Positions 43,745-46,973 of a stretch of 46,973 nt of DNA are shown here, in pieces. Within the stretch, counting starts at the first letter, position 1, and every line of letters starts with the position of its first letter. Location of the stretch: positions 1-46,973 of the forward strand of contig CAMLSF010000008.1 in assembly GCA_946482615.1 (NCBI GenBank). Reading direction: 5' to 3'. Source of the stretch: an uncultured Chromatiaceae bacterium (GTDB taxonomy: Bacteria; Pseudomonadota; Gammaproteobacteria; Enterobacterales; Alteromonadaceae). The notes under the pieces are model-generated. The model had not been told where the DNA came from. It searched no databases and saw only the letters and a program-made list of their open reading frames with translations. The position numbers and the translations under genes are program-made.

Positions 43745-43765
43745 GGTTTATCACGCGCGCGCGAC

Positions 43766-43828
43766 CTACCGCCTCCCCATTGGGGTGGTAAAGAGGTTAA
43801 AAAAGCGAGCGATCTGAATTTGTTTCAT
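43766..43828 (-). CDS. pheL: pheA leader peptide (PheL type)
   Basis: A 20-codon frame, MKQIQIARFFNLFTTPMGRR, ending 22 nt before the attenuator hairpin. Three of five consecutive codons near the middle are Phe (residues 9, 10, 13). The mechanism fits classic attenuation: scarcity of charged tRNA-Phe stalls the ribosome on the Phe codons, frees the GGGAGG at the gene's 3' end, and lets it pair with the terminator's 5' arm. The E. coli PheL has the same plan with more Phe. GGTGG lies 5 nt before the ATG. Confidence 0.82.
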   Translation of the reverse strand: MKQIQIARFFNLFTTPMGRR

Positions 43829-43835
43829 GGCCACC

Positions 43836-43865
43836 ACAATAGTAAGTCTGGACGTCTAAAGTCAA
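43836..43865 (-). promoter_or_regulatory. Candidate promoter of pheL-pheA
   Basis: Minus-strand -35 TTGACT (43865-43860) and -10 TATTGT (43841-43836), 18 bp apart. The -35 contains the TGA stop codon of the upstream acylase gene. A start near 43829 would leave almost no leader before the pheL ATG at 43828, so either pheL is translated as a near-leaderless mRNA or the real promoter is further upstream. Confidence 0.4.
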
Positions 43866-46213
43866 GCATTAGGTTGTAACTTCAACAAGTATTTTTGCTC
43901 ACCAGGTAAAAAGCCCAGCGGCTGCTCCTTTAACCAGAAGTCGTGATCCGCGTCATAAAAAGGCGATAACGGATGGCCAGACTGGCCTGCTGGTATCACT
44001 AAAATACCTTCGGCTTCTTTGCCTGGCGATACCACCATGCGTTCAGACTGACCATGCACTTTGTTTTGCACCCGGGGCATATGGCTGTCGCCGTTCATTG
44101 GCATAGCCGGCATATTCAGCCAGTCGCCAAAAAATGGCACTGCAGCGGATAAAGGGTGAGCTATAGCGCTTTGATTGAGATTGCCCCAGTTGGCTGCGGC
44201 TAAGCTGCCATGCTCTTTCTCCAGCTGTTGCTTGCTTTGCAGCACGGCCTGTTGCAATAAAGTGCGCCAGGAACTAAAAGCAGCAGGCAGCGTATCAGTG
44301 CGTTGCTGCTGGATCATTTCCCAGCCTGCGGTTTCCAGCGAAAACTTTAAATCCCGGCCTGATAACTTGTTTTGCTCCAGCATGGCGGTCAGAGGTGCGA
44401 AGGTCAGCTCCAGTGTTTTAGTCCGGAAGGCGCGGACCAGCGAATAACCAACAGAACCAATGCTGGCCTGACTGGCATCTTTCATCACATAGTCCAGATA
44501 AGACTGCAACTGATGTTCTGCGACAAAATCTTTAGTCAGCACAGTATCCAGCAGCAGTTGTTGCCAGCGTGCAAGCATTAAGGCGCGATGGTCCAATTGA
44601 ATGGCATGCAGGCTTTGTTCATTGTGCTGCGCCCTGGCGGTTAAGGCGTCACGTATTTGTTGGCCGCGCGCACCCAGGTCGTAACCGCCATTGCCAATCA
44701 ACTCCAGATCTTTACCACCAATCATCCTGCTGTTGGCTGTCCAGAGCTGGCCGGATTGTGGCTGATAAATTTGTGGGTATGCACTTTGTGGCACATAGCC
44801 AGTCCAGTTATTCTGGCCATTACTCCAGTCCTGGGGGGTATCCATCTGTTGTACTTTGCGTTGTGGCAAAGCACCAATTAAAGTCCAGCCAATAGCGCCA
44901 TCCTTGTCTGCCACCAGTAAGTTTTGCGTTGGAACACCGGCGTTGGCGGCCAGTTTTAAGGTCTCTTTAACACCTTTGCTTTTCTCCAGTGTTAATAAGT
45001 TAAAGTTGGCGCCTTCCGGGTCATGCGCCACCCAGCGGTAGGCATAATTCTGGAACGGAGGAGTTAACACCGGCCCCCAGATGGTTTCTTTTTGTAAAAC
45101 CAGTTCATCAGGCTGGCCTTTGACTTTTATCACTTCGTTCTGATAACTGAATTCCTGCCAGCCGTCCGCCGTTTGGTATTTTTCACCTTTTTCATCCAGT
45201 TTCAGCGCTATCAGATCCGACCAATCTGCGGTGCTGTTGGTAAAACCCCAGGCAATATGACCATTACTGCCTGCTACTATGGCGGGGGTGCCGGGTAAGC
45301 TGACACCTGCCACTGCAAAGGCTTCAGCATTTTCCTGCCATTTCAGCTGAGCTTTAAACCAGGTACCTGGCACACGAATACCCAGATGCATATCGTCCGC
45401 CAGAATAGCGCGGCCATCCGCAGTTCTTTTGCCGGATACTGCAAAATTATTGCTGCCAATGTCGGTGCTGTCATGCAAAGTGCAATCAGCACAGGCGGTT
45501 TTTTGGCCTGATAAGATGGTCGGGTAAGCAGATTTAGGCATAGGGATCAGGCTGACTGTGCTGTCATCCATAGCAGCTTGCCAGTCCGGGCTGTGCTGGA
45601 ATAAAAAATCGTACCAGTCTGGTGGCAGTTTTTGCTGCATCAGACCCATTGCCAGCTCGTCTTTGCCCTCTGAGCCCTGTAAATCCAGATACATACTGTA
45701 CAGCGCTAAAAAGGAGTCAGCTTCAACCCAGTGGCGGGGGGCCTGAGCTAACAAACCATATTCAAAAGGCGGCCAGCCCAGTTCAGTTAAACCTGCATTC
45801 ACTCCTGCTGTATAACGCTGCAATAGCAACTTTTGCTCCGCAGGTAAAGCGGCAAAACCCCGCTCTGCTTTGGCTCTGAATCTGTGAATACGGCGTTTTT
45901 TGTCCAGCTCCAGAGCCATTTCGCCAAACAGCTCCGACAGCTCACCAGCGGCATTGCGGCGCAATAAATCCATCTGGAAAAAACGTTCCTGTGCATGCAC
46001 AAAACCTAAAGCAAAAGCGGCATCATTGCGGCTTTGCGCTGTAATGCTGACATAACCCTGAGCATCACGGCTGATATCTACAGCCTGACTTACCTCTGAG
46101 GGCAATTCGCCCTGATACAGCGGCAGACTGGCGCGTAGCGCAACATATAAAAAACCAGCCACCAGCAGTAACAGCACTAATAAAGCAACAGAAATCCGTT
46201 TGAACCAAAGCAT
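43862..46213 (-). CDS. Penicillin acylase family protein
   Basis: An N-terminal nucleophile hydrolase of 783 residues. An N-terminal membrane anchor (about 7-25) exports it to the periplasm. The precursor is cut before Ser254 (DIGSNNFAVSG), which becomes the nucleophile of the beta chain. The oxyanion and substrate-pocket Asn residues are in WGFTNSTADWSDL; GHIAWGFTN is family-typical. Members hydrolyse amides such as penicillins and N-acyl homoserine lactones; the natural substrate here is open. I chose ATG 46213, because longer in-frame starts push hydrophilic residues before the membrane anchor. It is the nearest gene upstream of pheL on the same strand. Confidence 0.87.
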   Translation of the reverse strand: MLWFKRISVALLVLLLLVAGFLYVALRASLPLYQGELPSEVSQAVDISRDAQGYVSITAQSRNDAAFALGFVHAQERFFQMDLLRRNAAGELSELFGEMALELDKKRRIHRFRAKAERGFAALPAEQKLLLQRYTAGVNAGLTELGWPPFEYGLLAQAPRHWVEADSFLALYSMYLDLQGSEGKDELAMGLMQQKLPPDWYDFLFQHSPDWQAAMDDSTVSLIPMPKSAYPTILSGQKTACADCTLHDSTDIGSNNFAVSGKRTADGRAILADDMHLGIRVPGTWFKAQLKWQENAEAFAVAGVSLPGTPAIVAGSNGHIAWGFTNSTADWSDLIALKLDEKGEKYQTADGWQEFSYQNEVIKVKGQPDELVLQKETIWGPVLTPPFQNYAYRWVAHDPEGANFNLLTLEKSKGVKETLKLAANAGVPTQNLLVADKDGAIGWTLIGALPQRKVQQMDTPQDWSNGQNNWTGYVPQSAYPQIYQPQSGQLWTANSRMIGGKDLELIGNGGYDLGARGQQIRDALTARAQHNEQSLHAIQLDHRALMLARWQQLLLDTVLTKDFVAEHQLQSYLDYVMKDASQASIGSVGYSLVRAFRTKTLELTFAPLTAMLEQNKLSGRDLKFSLETAGWEMIQQQRTDTLPAAFSSWRTLLQQAVLQSKQQLEKEHGSLAAANWGNLNQSAIAHPLSAAVPFFGDWLNMPAMPMNGDSHMPRVQNKVHGQSERMVVSPGKEAEGILVIPAGQSGHPLSPFYDADHDFWLKEQPLGFLPGEQKYLLKLQPNA

Positions 46214-46273
46214 AGGTTTTTGCTTCCAATGGGGTAAAATCAATAACTTATCATAATAGAGGACGATGAAAAG

Positions 46274-46915
46274 ATGAAAGTGATTCAGGTGTGGGATAAG
46301 GCTATTCGTATTTACCACTGGAGCCAGTTGCTGTTATTGGTGGCTTTATGGTTTAGCGCTGAGCAAGGCTATTTAGTGCTGCATCAGCTGCTGGCTTATT
46401 CGTTAGCCGCGCTTTTATCCGCACGTCTGCTGTGGGGTTTTGTAGGCAGCGACACAGCCCGTTTTAGTCATTTTCTGCAAAGTCCGGCTCAGTTGCGGCG
46501 GATGTGGAACAAGGCCAAACATGGCATAGGGCACAGAGGTTTATCCGGTTATATGAGCCTGACCCTGATGCTGTTATTAGCTTTGCAATTTATCTCAGGT
46601 TTGATGACCACGGACGATGTCATGACAGAGGGCCCACTTTATAGTGCGGTACCATCGGACTGGTCCTCTTTTGCATCCTGGTTTCATCACAATAATTTTA
46701 ATCTGTTGCTTGTACTTATTGCCTTGCACATAGCGGCCGCATTGTTTCATGGCCTGAAAAAAGATGGGGTGTTAGGAGCTATGTTGCATGGCAAGTTACA
46801 AACCGACGCAGAGCAACCTGCAGTAAAATCGACATTTTGGTATTTATTGCTGGTGTTGGTTTTTGCCGGGATTTTTGTGTTGTGGCAAGGCGGAGCGCTT
46901 TATCAGCAGTGGTAA
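46274..46915 (+). CDS. Cytochrome b561-family protein
   Basis: A 213-residue membrane protein with a four-helix haem-b core plus one extra C-terminal segment. Candidate haem ligands are His15 (RIYHWSQ), His37 (VLHQLLAY) and histidines near 138-152 (FHHNNFNLL, IALHIAA). The family passes electrons between quinol and periplasmic partners, often linked with a soluble cytochrome c; none lies nearby. GAGGA precedes the ATG. It is divergent from the acylase gene. Repeat copy C follows 1 nt after its stop. Confidence 0.87.
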   Translation: MKVIQVWDKAIRIYHWSQLLLLVALWFSAEQGYLVLHQLLAYSLAALLSARLLWGFVGSDTARFSHFLQSPAQLRRMWNKAKHGIGHRGLSGYMSLTLMLLLALQFISGLMTTDDVMTEGPLYSAVPSDWSSFASWFHHNNFNLLLVLIALHIAAALFHGLKKDGVLGAMLHGKLQTDAEQPAVKSTFWYLLLVLVFAGIFVLWQGGALYQQW

Positions 46916-46916
46916 T

Positions 46917-46971
46917 CACGGGGCGAGAGGCCGCAGTCAACAAAGCTGCGGCTTTGAGTCAGAAGGATATA
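46917..46971. repeat. Right half of the palindromic intergenic repeat, copy C
   Basis: GGGGCGAG (46920-46927) to GGATATA (46965-46971) matches the right half of copies A and B (GGGGCGA..., then CAGTCAACAAAGCTGC...). GCCGCAG (46930-46936) and CTGCGGC (46946-46952) form a stem. The left half is absent: the DNA before it is the end of the cytochrome b561 gene. It may also serve as that gene's terminator structure. Confidence 0.65.
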
Positions 46972-46973
46972 TC

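Noticed and set aside
46274..46915. Cytochrome b561 plus acylase as a joint system
   Set aside because: They are divergent with no shared function; adjacency alone is not evidence.
1..46973. CRISPR array, prophage, insertion sequence, toxin-antitoxin or defence island
   Set aside because: No spaced direct repeats, transposase, integrase, restriction or abortive-infection genes are present. Gene content is housekeeping.

Overview
The window is a stretch of a gammaproteobacterial chromosome with moderate GC content. Protein similarity (best matches I recall are to E. coli, Vibrio, Shewanella and Pseudomonas families) and the synteny suggest an Alteromonadales/Chromatiaceae-type bacterium, most likely near Rheinheimera. 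That taxonomic call is inference. Almost everything is conserved housekeeping: several blocks keep the E. coli gene order (bamD|rluD-pgeF-clpB; yfjD-ypjD|ffh-rpsP-rimM-trmD-rplS; aroF-tyrA near pheA; ytjB|serB near radA), with lineage-specific genes inserted between them. I see no transposase, phage, CRISPR, toxin-antitoxin or defence cassette.

Layout. 1-700: the 3' part of tRNA-Arg(ACG), its terminator, a run of four hairpins and a leftward CBS-domain gene. 929-1863: tRNA-Trp(CCA) followed 12 nt later by a HolD-like gene and rimI. 2028-6860: prfC, argS, pdxH, yjjV (TatD family). 6857-13546: leftward ytjB, then serB and an alpha/beta hydrolase, a leftward multi-PilZ c-di-GMP protein, and radA. 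13612-19003: a palindromic intergenic repeat, leftward bamD, and rluD-pgeF-clpB, with a heat-shock (sigma-32 type) promoter in front of clpB. 19222-24448: outer-membrane barrel protein, leftward Aer-like chemoreceptor, CBS protein, gshA, lipoprotein lytic transglycosylase. 24539-30378: leftward CNNM/CorC protein and YpjD, then ffh and the rpsP-rimM-trmD-rplS ribosome operon. 30433-33598: DnaJ-related protein, ThrE-type exporter, then leftward HTH-receiver regulator and DUF3135-like protein. 33727-36169: aroF-tyrA behind two TyrR boxes. 36334-40940: mtgA, a small unknown protein, a lysine/arginine/ornithine decarboxylase, leftward LOG-family protein. 41075-46915: CPSF-like metallo-beta-lactamase nuclease, leftward pheA with a phenylalanine leader peptide and attenuator, leftward penicillin-acylase family protein, and a cytochrome b561.

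How it works together. Three sets of genes show readable regulation. Tyrosine synthesis (aroF-tyrA) appears to be under TyrR, phenylalanine synthesis (pheA) under ribosome-stalling attenuation, and clpB under the heat-shock sigma factor. Translation functions dominate (tRNAs, prfC, argS, rimI, rluD, ffh, rpsP, rimM, trmD, rplS). Five genes need non-ATG starts (serB, gshA, yfjD, rimM: TTG; the ThrE-like exporter: GTG).

The most interesting non-coding structure is a 127-bp nested palindromic repeat present in two complete copies and one right-half copy, each next to a gene end. Other points worth a look are an orphan regulator with an N-terminal HTH and C-terminal receiver, an 11-bp-periodic direct repeat resembling a Pho box, and two leftward-facing terminator-like hairpins with no leftward gene in front of them. 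I found no convincing new multigene system.
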